A stretch of 64,000 bases of DNA from SIG440 sp045587485 (GTDB lineage: Bacteria; Bacillota; Clostridia; Monoglobales; Monoglobaceae): positions 56,387 through 120,386 of the forward strand of contig JAZNCI010000085.1 in the NCBI GenBank assembly GCA_045587485.1, read 5' to 3'. Made by a program: the position numbers and the translations under genes. How positions within the stretch are numbered: the first letter of the stretch is position 1; the number at the start of each line of letters is the position of its first letter. The notes under the pieces were generated by a model that saw nothing but the letters and a program-made list of their open reading frames with translations, had not been told where the DNA came from and searched no databases. Shown one piece after another: positions 33,573 through 42,631 of the stretch.

Positions 33573-34088
33573 ATAGCTAAGCAAGAGTTGATGATTAACG
33601 AAGAAATCAAAGACAAAGAAGTCCGTCTTATCGGCCCCGATGGCGAACAGCTTGGTGTGCTTTCAGGAAAGGATGCACTTGCGATGGCAGATAAGCACAA
33701 TCTTGATCTTGTTAAGATTGCGCCTCAGGCAAAGCCACCCGTGTGCAAAATTATGGACTATGGAAAGTACAAGTTTGAGATTGCCAAAAGGGAAAAGGAG
33801 CAAAGGAAAAACCAAAAGGTTATTGACGTTAAAGAGGTTCGTCTTAGCCCCAATATTGATGAGCACGATTTCCAGACAAAGGTTAATCAGGGAATAAAGT
33901 TTTTAAAGTCCGGCGACAAGGTTAAGGTTTCTGTGCGTTTCCGTGGCCGTGAGATTGCTCACAGTGCTAGCGGCAAGGAGCTTCTTCTCAGAGTGAAGGA
34001 TGCCATGGCAGAGGTTGGCGTTGTTGAAAAGGACATTAAACTTGAGGGCAGAAATATGGCTATGTTTGTATCACCCAAGAAGGCATAA
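33573..34088 (+). CDS. infC: Translation initiation factor IF-3, probable AUA start
   Basis: A 171-residue IF-3 with INEEIKDKEVRLIGPDGEQ at the N-terminus, the linker KREKEQRKNQ, and the C-domain VKEVRLSPNIDEHDF and VRFRGREIAH. GGAGGTG (33559-33565) sits nine bases before the in-frame codon ATA at 33573. The first in-frame ATG (33591) is 27 bases from it and would remove only Ala-Lys-Gln-Glu-Leu; no ATG, GTG or TTG lies at the right distance. IF-3 discriminates against non-AUG starts, and E. coli infC uses AUU for autoregulation, so an AUA start is plausible here. Confidence 0.9.
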   Translation: MAKQELMINEEIKDKEVRLIGPDGEQLGVLSGKDALAMADKHNLDLVKIAPQAKPPVCKIMDYGKYKFEIAKREKEQRKNQKVIDVKEVRLSPNIDEHDFQTKVNQGIKFLKSGDKVKVSVRFRGREIAHSASGKELLLRVKDAMAEVGVVEKDIKLEGRNMAMFVSPKKA

Positions 34089-34145
34089 GGCTTCGGTCAG
34101 TTAGGACAAAAGCTTTAAAAGTTATTTATGGAAGGAGAATAAAAG

Positions 34146-34343
34146 ATGCCTAAAATCAAGACACACAAAGGCGCTGCAAAACGTTTCGGCGTTACAAAGA
34201 ACGGAAAAATCAAAAGAGGTAAGGCTTTCAGAAGCCACATTCTTAACAAAAAGACAACCAAGAGAAAAAGAAAGCTCAGAAGAGCAGGTTATCTTGCAAA
34301 GGCAAATGCCGCTACTATCAAGGCTATGATGCCCTACAAATAA
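34146..34343 (+). CDS. rpmI: 50S ribosomal protein L35
   Basis: A 65-residue, highly basic L35 (MPKIKTHKGAAKRFG, then HILNKKTTKRKRKLR). AAGGAG lies upstream of the ATG. Second gene of the infC operon. Confidence 0.98.
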   Translation: MPKIKTHKGAAKRFGVTKNGKIKRGKAFRSHILNKKTTKRKRKLRRAGYLAKANAATIKAMMPYK

Positions 34344-34451
34344 AGGGTAGTTTTCGGTTGCGACACTGTGTCGCAAATTTTCGCAAAGAGCGGAGCTTTT
34401 ATAAAGGGGCATTCCGCAATAATTGAATCAGATAAGAAAGGAGTCTTTATC

Positions 34452-34796
34452 ATGGCAAGAGTTAAAGGTGCTATGCACACAAGAAAAAGACGTAAAAAAA
34501 TATTGAAATTAGCTAAAGGTTACAGAGGAGCAAAGAGCAAACTCTTCAAGACTGCTAATCAGGCAGTTATGAAATCTCTTACTTATGCTTATCGTGACAG
34601 AAAGCAAAAGAAGAGAAACTTCAGACAGCTCTGGATTGCTCGTATCAATGCAGCTGCACGTGTAAACGGTATCAGCTATAGCAGATTTATGAACGGGCTC
34701 AAGAACAACGGTATCGAAATTAACAGAAAGATGCTTGCTGAAATAGCAGTTTCTGACCCTGCTGCTTTCGCAAAACTTGTTGAAAAGGTAAAATAA
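34452..34796 (+). CDS. rplT: 50S ribosomal protein L20
   Basis: A 114-residue L20 (MARVKGAMHTRKRRKK, then LAKGYRGAKSKLF and RQLWIARINAAAR). The start is the ATG at 34452 behind AAAGGAG; an upstream in-frame ATG at 34368 would add 28 unsupported residues. L20 is the likely repressor acting on the infC leader. Confidence 0.98.
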   Translation: MARVKGAMHTRKRRKKILKLAKGYRGAKSKLFKTANQAVMKSLTYAYRDRKQKKRNFRQLWIARINAAARVNGISYSRFMNGLKNNGIEINRKMLAEIAVSDPAAFAKLVEKVK

Positions 34797-34813
34797 TATT
34801 TCATACAATGAGA

Positions 34814-34844
34814 AGTTATACCGCAACAGCGGTATAACTTTTTC
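34814..34844 (+). terminator. Terminator of infC-rpmI-rplT
   Basis: AGTTATACCGC (34814-34824) pairs with GCGGTATAACT (34829-34839), loop AACA, then TTTTC. Confidence 0.9.
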
Positions 34845-34880
34845 GCACAATGAAAGAAAAATTAACCGGAGGATATACTT

Positions 34881-35609
34881 ATGAGCGAAGAACTTTTTTA
34901 CAATCCTGTCACCGGTATAAACAGAATGATGGATGATATACAGAGCTTTCTTAATCCTGTTATATTTGACTTGCATCCGCTATTGAGAGTTTTGAGCACC
35001 ATAAATATCGGGCTGGTAATTGTTGTATTTGCAGCACTGATGCTTTATATGCGTTTTGTAAGACATCACCGGATTATGAACAAGCTCAGCGAGCCGTCTA
35101 ATTATTTCACAGCGTTTTTTTTACTGATTATTTACGCTTTTCTTACCGAAACACCTATAAGAATCGGCCCTCAAACAAGTCTTAATTTAGGCCTTGTTGT
35201 GATGCCGCTTGCGGCAAAGCTGTTTGGCCCGATTATCGCAGGTGCTTTTGGCGTTATACAATATGCAACATCATTTATTATGCACCCGGGCGAGATGTTT
35301 AACCTCAGTGCAATGCTGGTTGCCGGCATAAGCGGTATAATTTATGGGTGGATTATCTATGCCCGCAGAACATCATATTTCAGATGCTTGTTTGCAAAAC
35401 TGCTAGTAAATATAGTATGCAATATTATTCTTGTGCCTATGGTCAGTGGAGAAAGCCTGACGGCAGAAACCGTTGCTTTCATTACTAAGAGCATATCGGG
35501 AAATATCCTGCTTGCTCCGATTCAGGCATTGGTGATTTATCTGGCGTTGATTATTATGAAAAAAATCAGAAGGGAATTAAGCCAGATTTCTTGGGGATTG
35601 TGCAGATGA
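34881..35609 (+). CDS. ECF transporter S-component, folate-type (FolT-like)
   Basis: A 242-residue membrane protein with about six helices. From residue about 95 it follows the folate-family S-component plan: TPIRIGPQTSLNLGLVVMPL, FGPIIAGAFGVIQYATSFI, HPGEMFNLSAMLVAGISG. An N-terminal extension of about 80 residues with one more helix (about 40-60) precedes it. Such proteins capture a vitamin and need a shared EcfA-EcfA'-EcfT module, which is not in this window. AGGAG precedes the ATG. It overlaps the following methyltransferase gene as ATGA. Confidence 0.75.
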   Translation: MSEELFYNPVTGINRMMDDIQSFLNPVIFDLHPLLRVLSTINIGLVIVVFAALMLYMRFVRHHRIMNKLSEPSNYFTAFFLLIIYAFLTETPIRIGPQTSLNLGLVVMPLAAKLFGPIIAGAFGVIQYATSFIMHPGEMFNLSAMLVAGISGIIYGWIIYARRTSYFRCLFAKLLVNIVCNIILVPMVSGESLTAETVAFITKSISGNILLAPIQALVIYLALIIMKKIRRELSQISWGLCR

Positions 35610-36397
35610 TACTTGAGATAACAGGAAAAGATAATAAGACCTTGAAACTTATCAAGGGTTTAAAAAAGAAAAATAACCGCATCGAGCAAGGCAAGTTTGT
35701 GGCCGAAGGCAGAAAGCTTGCGCTTGAGGCGTTTGAATATGCCCCGGAGAGCATTTACTGCATGGTTGTAACACACGAATTTTTTAAAAAAGAAACAGAA
35801 ATTATGACTTATGCAGAAGGTATATGTGACAGGATTTTTGTTGTATCGGAGCAGATGTTTGATGATATATCCGACACTGATACGCCGCAGGGTATTATGA
35901 CAGTTATGAAAATGGCGGCTGAGAAATTCAGCTTGTCACAGCAAATGCGGGATATTGTTATCCTTGACGGAGTTTCTGAACCCGGTAATATGGGAACGGT
36001 AATAAGAACGGCAGAGGCTCTGGGTTTTGATGGGATATATCTTATGAAGGGTTGTGCGGATATATACAGCTCCAAAACAGTTCGTGCCACCATGGGTTCG
36101 GTTTTCAGAATGAAATTCAAAAACGGTTGTGATATGACAGATATAGCAGAATTGCAAAAGCATGGTTTCAGGGTTATTTCCACCACACCGGCAGGAGATA
36201 CGGCACTTGAAGAACTTTCGGTGTATGGAAAAACAGCCCTTGTTATAGGAAACGAGGCTCACGGGGTCTGTAGGGAGCTGCTTGAGCTTTCGGATTTGCG
36301 TGTAAAAATTACTATGGAAGGACTTGCAGAGTCTCTTAATGCGGCTGTGGCTGCAGGAATTGTTATGCACTGGGTAAAAAACTGCAGAGCAGAGTAA
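35606..36397 (+). CDS. TrmH/SpoU-family RNA 2'-O-methyltransferase
   Basis: A 263-residue SPOUT methyltransferase. An N-terminal RNA-binding substrate domain (about 1-105, with QGKFVAEGRKLALEAF) precedes the knotted domain with motif 1 LDGVSEPGNMGTVIRTA, motif 2 LVIGNEAHGV and motif 3 ITMEGLAESLNAAVAAGI. Probable target is 23S rRNA, as in TsnR/RlmB relatives, but the nucleotide is not known. The start is the ATG overlapping the previous stop. Confidence 0.92.
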   Translation: MILEITGKDNKTLKLIKGLKKKNNRIEQGKFVAEGRKLALEAFEYAPESIYCMVVTHEFFKKETEIMTYAEGICDRIFVVSEQMFDDISDTDTPQGIMTVMKMAAEKFSLSQQMRDIVILDGVSEPGNMGTVIRTAEALGFDGIYLMKGCADIYSSKTVRATMGSVFRMKFKNGCDMTDIAELQKHGFRVISTTPAGDTALEELSVYGKTALVIGNEAHGVCRELLELSDLRVKITMEGLAESLNAAVAAGIVMHWVKNCRAE

Positions 36398-36419
36398 AAT
36401 TATTTGTTGGAATAATATT

Positions 36420-37544
36420 ATGGAAATTTTGTATGAATTGTGGATGCACACTATATGTGATTTTGAGCCAGAAACAGTTGAAAAAGCGGCGGTTTTATTT
36501 GAAAACAGAGGAAGAAGTTTTTCTTCCAATATGGCAGACCGTTTTAAACTGGCAGATGCTGGCATTTCACCAAAGCTGGCTGACAGAATAGGCGAGGTTG
36601 AATATTTTAAGCAGGCTCAGGATATACTTGATTATTGCAATGATAATGAAATTAGAATTATTAATAAAGAGTCAGCAGAATATCCTGAATTGTTGAGATA
36701 TATAAATTCTCCGCCACGTATTTTATTTGCCAAAGGCAAGAAAATTGATTTCAACAATAATCTTTGCGTGTCGGTTGTGGGTAGTCGAAAGCCTACACCT
36801 CAGGGAAAGGTTGCTGCCCGTGAAATAGGAAAGAGTCTTGGTGCAGAGGGAGTCATAGTTGTCAGCGGTATGGCAGAAGGTATCGATGCCGAGGCACATA
36901 AAGGCGCTATCGAGTCAGGGGGCAAAACGATTGCGGTTCTGGCAGGAAGCGTTGATACAATTTATCCAAAATCGAACCAGAAACTATATTATGATATATT
37001 GGAAAACGGAATGGTTATTTCAGAACGTCCGCCCCGAACGGTTGTCAAGCCCTACTTTTATCAGCAGAGAAACCGCATTGTTGTGGGCATATCACAGGGG
37101 ACTGTTGTTGTAGAGGGTGAGCTTCAAAGCGGTACGGCAATTACAGCAAGACTTGCAACAGATAACAATAAAGATGTTTTTGCTGTCCCCGGCAATCCTC
37201 TGGTGAATATGGCGGAGCTTCCCAACGGATTAATCTCTGATGGTGCTATGATTGTTGACAAAATTTCGAGACCCGTTGAATATTATAAAGAAACATTATC
37301 CGAGCATTTCGGAAAAACTCTTCCTCAAAACCAGAAGGAAGAAAAAAGATTTGAAAACTTTTCTGAGGATGACAGGACCATTCTTGACTTTATACGAGCA
37401 AAAGGCGGTGTCGCCGATGCCGAGGAAATGTCAGAGGAACTTGGGTTTTCACCAAGTGTTCTGGGCACAAAGCTGACTGTTTTGTGTATAAGAGGTGTTC
37501 TGCGTCAGGAAAGTGGCAACAGATATATTGTTGTTAAATACTAA
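36420..37544 (+). CDS. dprA: DNA processing protein DprA
   Basis: Loads RecA on incoming single-stranded DNA during transformation. A 374-residue protein with an N-terminal SAM-like part (to about 65), the Rossmann-like core with VVGSRKPTPQG, VVSGMAEGIDAEAHKGA and GTVVVEGELQSGTAITARLA, and a C-terminal winged-helix domain (about 310-374). topA follows after 20 bases, a classic Firmicutes pair. The ribosome site is weak. Confidence 0.95.
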   Translation: MEILYELWMHTICDFEPETVEKAAVLFENRGRSFSSNMADRFKLADAGISPKLADRIGEVEYFKQAQDILDYCNDNEIRIINKESAEYPELLRYINSPPRILFAKGKKIDFNNNLCVSVVGSRKPTPQGKVAAREIGKSLGAEGVIVVSGMAEGIDAEAHKGAIESGGKTIAVLAGSVDTIYPKSNQKLYYDILENGMVISERPPRTVVKPYFYQQRNRIVVGISQGTVVVEGELQSGTAITARLATDNNKDVFAVPGNPLVNMAELPNGLISDGAMIVDKISRPVEYYKETLSEHFGKTLPQNQKEEKRFENFSEDDRTILDFIRAKGGVADAEEMSEELGFSPSVLGTKLTVLCIRGVLRQESGNRYIVVKY

Positions 37545-37564
37545 AATATAGTATAGGTGAGCAT

Positions 37565-39700
37565 ATGGCTAAAACGATTGAAAAGACATCAACAGATAAA
37601 AAGAAAACTCTTGTTATAGTTGAGTCGCCTGCAAAGGCAAAAACCATAAAAAAATATCTGGGGACAAGGTATGAGGTTACAGCCTCTATGGGTCATTTGC
37701 GTGACCTCCCTAAAAGTCAACTTGGCGTTGATTTGGACAATAATTTTGAGCCTAAGTATATAACTATACGGGGCAAAGGCGATTTGATTACAAAGCTCAA
37801 GAAGGATGCGAAGAATTCTGCAAAAGTGTTCTTAGCAACCGACCCTGACCGTGAGGGTGAGGCAATATCCTGGCATCTGGCAAATCTTTTGGACATTGAC
37901 CCCCAGGATAAGTGCCGCATTACATTTAACGAAATCACAAAAACAGCCGTGAAAGAGGCTGTCACTAAGCCAAGAGCGATTGACGGCGATTTGGTTGACG
38001 CACAACAGGCAAGACGTGTCCTTGACCGTATTGTGGGCTATCAGCTCAGTCCCCTTCTCTGGAAAAAGGTGAAAAAGGGTCTAAGTGCAGGCAGAGTGCA
38101 GTCTGTTGCAACCAAGCTTATTGTTGATCGCGAGCGTGAAATAGAGAACTTTGAAGAAGAAGAATACTGGACAATTGACGTAAAACTGACCGACGAAAAG
38201 GGTAAAAAGCCATTTGTTGCAAGGTTTTATGGAAAAAATTCAAAAAAGATGAAGCTAGATGATGGTAAAACTGTTGAAGGAATTGCCCAAAGGCTGAAGG
38301 AGGCATCATATACTGTAAGCAAAATCGTAAGGAGCGAGAAGAAAAGATACACAGCACCGCCCTTCACGACCAGCACCTTGCAACAGGAGGCTGCCAGAAA
38401 ACTGAATTTCACCACCAAGCGTACAATGGCAACGGCTCAGCAGCTTTATGAGGGTGTTGATATTAAAGGCAGTGGTAGTGTGGGTCTTATTACCTATATG
38501 CGTACTGACTCGCTGAGAATCTCAGCAGAGGCTCAGGCGGAATGCCGCAAATATATCGGTGGCAGATTCGGGACAGAGTATGTTCCGTCTAAGCCTAAAT
38601 TTTATCGTTCGAAAAAGTCGGCACAGGATGCCCACGAGGCTATTCGTCCCACATCTATGGAGTTTGACCCAGAAAAAATCAAATCATCCCTCAAACCTGA
38701 CCAGTATAAGCTATATAAGCTTATCTGGAACAGATTTCTTGCAAGCCAGATGGCTGATGCAGTTATGGACACCGTTCAGGCAGACATTACAAATGGAGAA
38801 TATATTCTTAAAGCAAGCGGTGCAAACGTAAAGTTTGACGGCTTTATGGCAATTTATGTTGAAGGTCAGGATTTTGCAGAGGAAAAGGAGGGTAAAATTC
38901 CGCCTATAACCGAGGGCCAGACCTTGCTTTCCAAAGAGGTGGAGCCAAAGCAGCATTTCACACAGCCGCCTGCCAGATATACTGAGGCTTCTCTGGTTAA
39001 AAAGATGGAGGAGGACGGTATTGGACGTCCCAGCACCTATGCCCCCACCATTACTACAATTACCAGCAGCCGAGGTTATGTGGCAAGAGACGGAAAGTCG
39101 CTTTATCCCACCGAGCTTGGCACCATTGTCACCACTTTGATGGAGGAACATTTTAACAATGTTGTTGATGTTGAGTTTACCGCCAATATGGAAGAAAAAC
39201 TTGACAGCGTTGAAGAAGGCAACAAGGATTGGAAGGAAATCATAGGTGATTTTTATACACCGTTTGCAAAAACTCTTGCTGATGCCGAGGAAGCAATAGG
39301 CAAGATTGAGGTTCAGGATGAGGTTTCGGATGTCCCATGTGAAAAGTGTGGTCGCATGATGGTTTACAAGCAGGGCAGATTTGGAAAGTTTCTTGCCTGC
39401 CCAGGATATCCGGAGTGTAAAAATACAAAGTCTATTGTTGAAGAAATTGATGCGCTCTGCCCCAACTGTGGCAGCAACGTGCAGGTAAAGAAATCCAAAA
39501 AAGGTGCAAAGTATTACACTTGTGAAAAGGGTACGGATTGTTTTATTTCCTGGGATGAGCCAACCAATATGAAATGCCCCGAATGTGGCGGAGTAATGAT
39601 GAAAAAACGACCATTCCGAGGTCGCGGCCCCATTAAATATGTATGCTTCAATGAAGACTGCAAATACGAGGAAATGCCTGCTAAAAATAATAAGAAATAG
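37565..39700 (+). CDS. topA: DNA topoisomerase I
   Basis: Relaxes negative supercoils. A 711-residue type IA enzyme with the Toprim start LVIVESPAKAKTI, the acidic site ATDPDREGEAISWH, the active-site Tyr311 in GLITYMRTDS, and EDGIGRPSTYAPT. The C-terminal 130 residues hold three four-Cys zinc ribbons: CEKCGR...CPGYPEC, CPNCGS...CEKGTDC and CPECGG...CFNEDC. Confidence 0.97.
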   Translation: MAKTIEKTSTDKKKTLVIVESPAKAKTIKKYLGTRYEVTASMGHLRDLPKSQLGVDLDNNFEPKYITIRGKGDLITKLKKDAKNSAKVFLATDPDREGEAISWHLANLLDIDPQDKCRITFNEITKTAVKEAVTKPRAIDGDLVDAQQARRVLDRIVGYQLSPLLWKKVKKGLSAGRVQSVATKLIVDREREIENFEEEEYWTIDVKLTDEKGKKPFVARFYGKNSKKMKLDDGKTVEGIAQRLKEASYTVSKIVRSEKKRYTAPPFTTSTLQQEAARKLNFTTKRTMATAQQLYEGVDIKGSGSVGLITYMRTDSLRISAEAQAECRKYIGGRFGTEYVPSKPKFYRSKKSAQDAHEAIRPTSMEFDPEKIKSSLKPDQYKLYKLIWNRFLASQMADAVMDTVQADITNGEYILKASGANVKFDGFMAIYVEGQDFAEEKEGKIPPITEGQTLLSKEVEPKQHFTQPPARYTEASLVKKMEEDGIGRPSTYAPTITTITSSRGYVARDGKSLYPTELGTIVTTLMEEHFNNVVDVEFTANMEEKLDSVEEGNKDWKEIIGDFYTPFAKTLADAEEAIGKIEVQDEVSDVPCEKCGRMMVYKQGRFGKFLACPGYPECKNTKSIVEEIDALCPNCGSNVQVKKSKKGAKYYTCEKGTDCFISWDEPTNMKCPECGGVMMKKRPFRGRGPIKYVCFNEDCKYEEMPAKNNKK

Positions 39701-39716
39701 TGGTTAAATAAAACAG

Positions 39717-39750
39717 AGAGTTCAGCACATATGTGCTGAACTCTTTTTGG
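39717..39750. terminator. Bidirectional terminator between topA and lysS
   Basis: AGAGTTCAGCACAT pairs with ATGTGCTGAACTCT (perfect palindrome, 39717-39744), followed by TTTTGG. It sits between two converging genes. Confidence 0.85.
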
Positions 39751-39780
39751 ATGTAATTTGATTATTTGGCGTTGAACCAT

Positions 39781-41283
39781 TTATTTATCAAGTGGCTTCA
39801 TTGTTGGGAAGAGGAGCACATCGCGGATTGATGAGCTGTCGGTGAGGAGCATTACAAGTCTGTCGATACCGATGCCCAGACCGCCGGTAGGGGGCATACC
39901 GTATTCCAGAGCGGTAACAAAATCTTCGTCCATCATATTTGCTTCGTCGTCGCCCTTTTCGCGCTTTTCAACCTGTGCAAGAAAACGTCCCTTTTGGTCG
40001 ATGGGGTCATTAAGCTCGCTGAATGCGTTGCCGTATTCGCAGCCTAAGATGAATACCTCGAATCTCTCGGTAAACTCTGGATTGTCTTTATATCTTTTTG
40101 CCAAAGGAGAAACTTCAACGGGATATTCATAGATAAATGTTGGCTGAACAAGATTATCCTCGACCTTTTCTTCAAAGGCAAGGTTAATAATTTCGCCACG
40201 GGTCATACCCTTTTCCACCTCGATGCCAACCGATTTAGCCAGAGCCTCAGCTTCGGCGTCGGTGGTTGTTTCGGCAAAGTCTATGCCTGCAAATTTCTTA
40301 ATTGACTCAATCATTGTCATACGAGCCCAGCCGGGAGAAAGGTCAATCTCGGTGCCCTGGTATGTAACCTTGGTGGTGCCCAGAACCTCGCCTGCTACGG
40401 TGGATATAAGGTCTTCGGTAAGGTTCATCATACCTTCGTAGTCAGTATAAGCTTCATAAACCTCCATTGTGGTAAATTCGGGATTGTGCTTAACATCCAT
40501 ACCCTCGTTGCGGAACTGTCGGCCCATTTCGTATACACGTTCAAAGCCACCCACGATGAGACGCTTGAGGTAAAGCTCGGGGGCGATTCTCATATACATA
40601 TCAATGTCCAGAGTGTTGTGGTGTGTAATAAAGGGGCGTGCTGCGGCACCGCCGGGAATGGTGTTGAGAATAGGTGTGTCAACCTCCATATAGCCACGGC
40701 TGTCCAGGTAATTGCGGATTGCAGTAATAATTTTGCTTCTCAGCTCAAACGCACGCTTAACCTCGGGGTTTACGATAAGGTCAACATAACGTTGTCTGTA
40801 TCTGAGGTCTGTATCTCTAAGCCCGTGAAATTTTTCGGGAAGAGGAAGAAGGGATTTGCTGAGAAGAGTATAACCGTTTGTACGAACGGAAATTTCGCCC
40901 TTCTGAGTTCTGAAAACTTCACCGGTAACGCCAACAAGGTCGCCGATGTCGAGTTTTTTGAACTTTTTGTAAACATCTTCACCCATATCGTCACGGGTAA
41001 CGTAGAGCTGAATTTTTCCCTCTCTGTCACGAAGGTCAAAAAAGGAAGCCTTTCCCATAACACGCTTTGACATAAGACGGCCCGCAATTGAAACCTGTGT
41101 GCCTTCCATGGAGTCAAAGTTATCTAAAATATCTGTTGTGTGATAATCCTGATTATAGGTTGTCACATCAAAGGGATTTTCGCCGTCTTCCTGCAGTTGA
41201 GCCAACTTGTCGCGTCTTACCTTCATAAGCTCGCCAATATCCTGTTGCTGCATCTGCGTATTTTGTCTGTTGTTTTCGCTCAT
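39781..41283 (-). CDS. lysS: Lysyl-tRNA synthetase, class II
   Basis: A 500-residue class II synthetase: OB-fold anticodon domain (about 55-150), then motif 1 around RSKIITAIRNYLDSRGYMEVDTP, motif 2 FERVYEMGRQFRNEG and motif 3 GLGIGIDRLVMLL. It follows greA by 17 bases on the same strand, and both are probably read from the greA promoter. Confidence 0.97.
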   Translation of the reverse strand: MSENNRQNTQMQQQDIGELMKVRRDKLAQLQEDGENPFDVTTYNQDYHTTDILDNFDSMEGTQVSIAGRLMSKRVMGKASFFDLRDREGKIQLYVTRDDMGEDVYKKFKKLDIGDLVGVTGEVFRTQKGEISVRTNGYTLLSKSLLPLPEKFHGLRDTDLRYRQRYVDLIVNPEVKRAFELRSKIITAIRNYLDSRGYMEVDTPILNTIPGGAAARPFITHHNTLDIDMYMRIAPELYLKRLIVGGFERVYEMGRQFRNEGMDVKHNPEFTTMEVYEAYTDYEGMMNLTEDLISTVAGEVLGTTKVTYQGTEIDLSPGWARMTMIESIKKFAGIDFAETTTDAEAEALAKSVGIEVEKGMTRGEIINLAFEEKVEDNLVQPTFIYEYPVEVSPLAKRYKDNPEFTERFEVFILGCEYGNAFSELNDPIDQKGRFLAQVEKREKGDDEANMMDEDFVTALEYGMPPTGGLGIGIDRLVMLLTDSSSIRDVLLFPTMKPLDK

Positions 41284-41300
41284 TCGTATTTCTCTCCTAT

Positions 41301-41777
41301 CTATTTATCTATGCTGAGTATTTTAAACTGAATGTTACCGCCAGGTGTTTCAACATCAACAATATCACCAACGCTTTTGCCAATAAGGGCACGTCCCACG
41401 GGAGATTCGTCAGAAATCTTAAACATATCGGGGTCTGCCTCGGTTGAGCCGACAATACTGTATTCAAGCTCCTCGTCAAATTCCTCGTCATAAACCTTTA
41501 CACGGGTACCTACGCTGACAACATTAAGGTCAATATCGTCTTCGTCGATTACTTTAGCGTTTTTCAGCATATTTTCAAGCTGAACAATTCGTGCCTCAAC
41601 CTGAGCCTGTTCTTCCTTAGCTGCGTCATACTCGGAATTTTCAGACAAATCACCGAAGCCGCGTGCAACCTTGATTTTTTCGGCAACCTCCTGACGTTTC
41701 TGTGTTTTAAGCATTTCAAGCTCCTGTTCAAGCTTTAAAAGTCCTGCATCTGTAAGTAAAATTTGTTTGTTATCCAT
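41301..41777 (-). CDS. greA: Transcription elongation factor GreA
   Basis: Rescues backtracked RNA polymerase. A 158-residue GreA with the N-terminal coiled-coil (to about 75) and its acidic tip GDLSENSEYDAAKEEQ, and the C-terminal FKBP-like domain ending in ISDESPVGRALIGKSVGD and VETPGG. greA-lysS is a common Firmicutes pair. Confidence 0.97.
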   Translation of the reverse strand: MDNKQILLTDAGLLKLEQELEMLKTQKRQEVAEKIKVARGFGDLSENSEYDAAKEEQAQVEARIVQLENMLKNAKVIDEDDIDLNVVSVGTRVKVYDEEFDEELEYSIVGSTEADPDMFKISDESPVGRALIGKSVGDIVDVETPGGNIQFKILSIDK

Positions 41778-41865
41778 TTTATTTCTTGGCCTCCCTGCTC
41801 ACATAATAGTCCTGTCCAGCCTTACCGTGAGCCTGTAAAGCACCTTTGCCGCATACAATTAATAT

Positions 41866-41894
41866 ATTATATATCAAGTTGCTCATAAAGTCAA
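41866..41894 (-). promoter_or_regulatory. Promoter of greA-lysS
   Basis: On the minus strand TTGACT (41894-41889), a 17-base spacer and TATAAT (41871-41866). The -35 lies inside the last codons of the upstream gene. Confidence 0.85.
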
Positions 41895-42608
41895 CTTTTT
41901 TTTGCCCATCATATAAGCAGAAATTTTTTTTGATGTTTCAAGCTTCCCGATGCACGCCGCAATCTCAAGGGAATCTACATCGCAGTCGCCCGTGTAAATG
42001 TCAAGATGTACACTGTCAATCAGGATGTCACGGCCTATTCGCACCGAGGGGTTAATCAAATCAACAAGGATTTCGGTATCTGTCGTATGGTCGTGAGTGA
42101 TTTCTGTAAGAAAACCGGTTTCGGCATAAAAGCGTTCCTGAAAGCTCTTTGCAGTGTTCATATCGGCAATAGATATAATCAGCTTTTTTGTGTCATAGCA
42201 AAGCTCTGCGACGAGATACTCAATTATTCTGTCCATTTTAACTGCCTTTATGCAAATTCTGCAGTCAGGAGGATAAATGCCGCATTTTGGAGAAATGCTC
42301 CTTATACAATGTGGAACAATGTCAAAAAAAGCCTGATTTCTGTCGATATCTGCGATGTCTGAATATTTTTTTAGCATAGATGTTACTATTATTTTATCAG
42401 CACCTGACACATTTAAAATTCCCTCAGCCATTAGAATAGCTTTTTTTACCCGCCGGGGCGATATTTTATCCAGCTTTTCGGCAGTATAGGGGATTCTTGC
42501 AATAATCAGTTCAAAAGGATTTTTTGTATTATCTATTATTTCTCTGTGGTATCTTTCGAAAAAGTTTGATGGCTTTATCCTGCGTTCAGCAATAATACCA
42601 ATCCGCAT
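41883..42608 (-). CDS. Conserved-looking protein of unknown function
   Basis: A 241-residue soluble protein that I do not recognise. It starts MRIGIIAERR and has a Cys cluster at about 109-122 (CIRSISPKCGIYPPDCRICI), a strand-helix pattern with KKLIISIADMNTAKS, and THDHTTDTEILVDLINPSVRIG near residue 175-200. The alternation of strands and helices suggests a nucleotide-binding-like alpha/beta fold. I use the ATG at 42608 with AGGAG nine bases upstream; a TTG two codons earlier sits too close to that site. It lies between ctpA and greA on the same strand. Confidence 0.65.
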   Translation of the reverse strand: MRIGIIAERRIKPSNFFERYHREIIDNTKNPFELIIARIPYTAEKLDKISPRRVKKAILMAEGILNVSGADKIIVTSMLKKYSDIADIDRNQAFFDIVPHCIRSISPKCGIYPPDCRICIKAVKMDRIIEYLVAELCYDTKKLIISIADMNTAKSFQERFYAETGFLTEITHDHTTDTEILVDLINPSVRIGRDILIDSVHLDIYTGDCDVDSLEIAACIGKLETSKKISAYMMGKKKLTL

Positions 42609-42631
42609 TGACAAAATCTCCTGTGTCGGAA

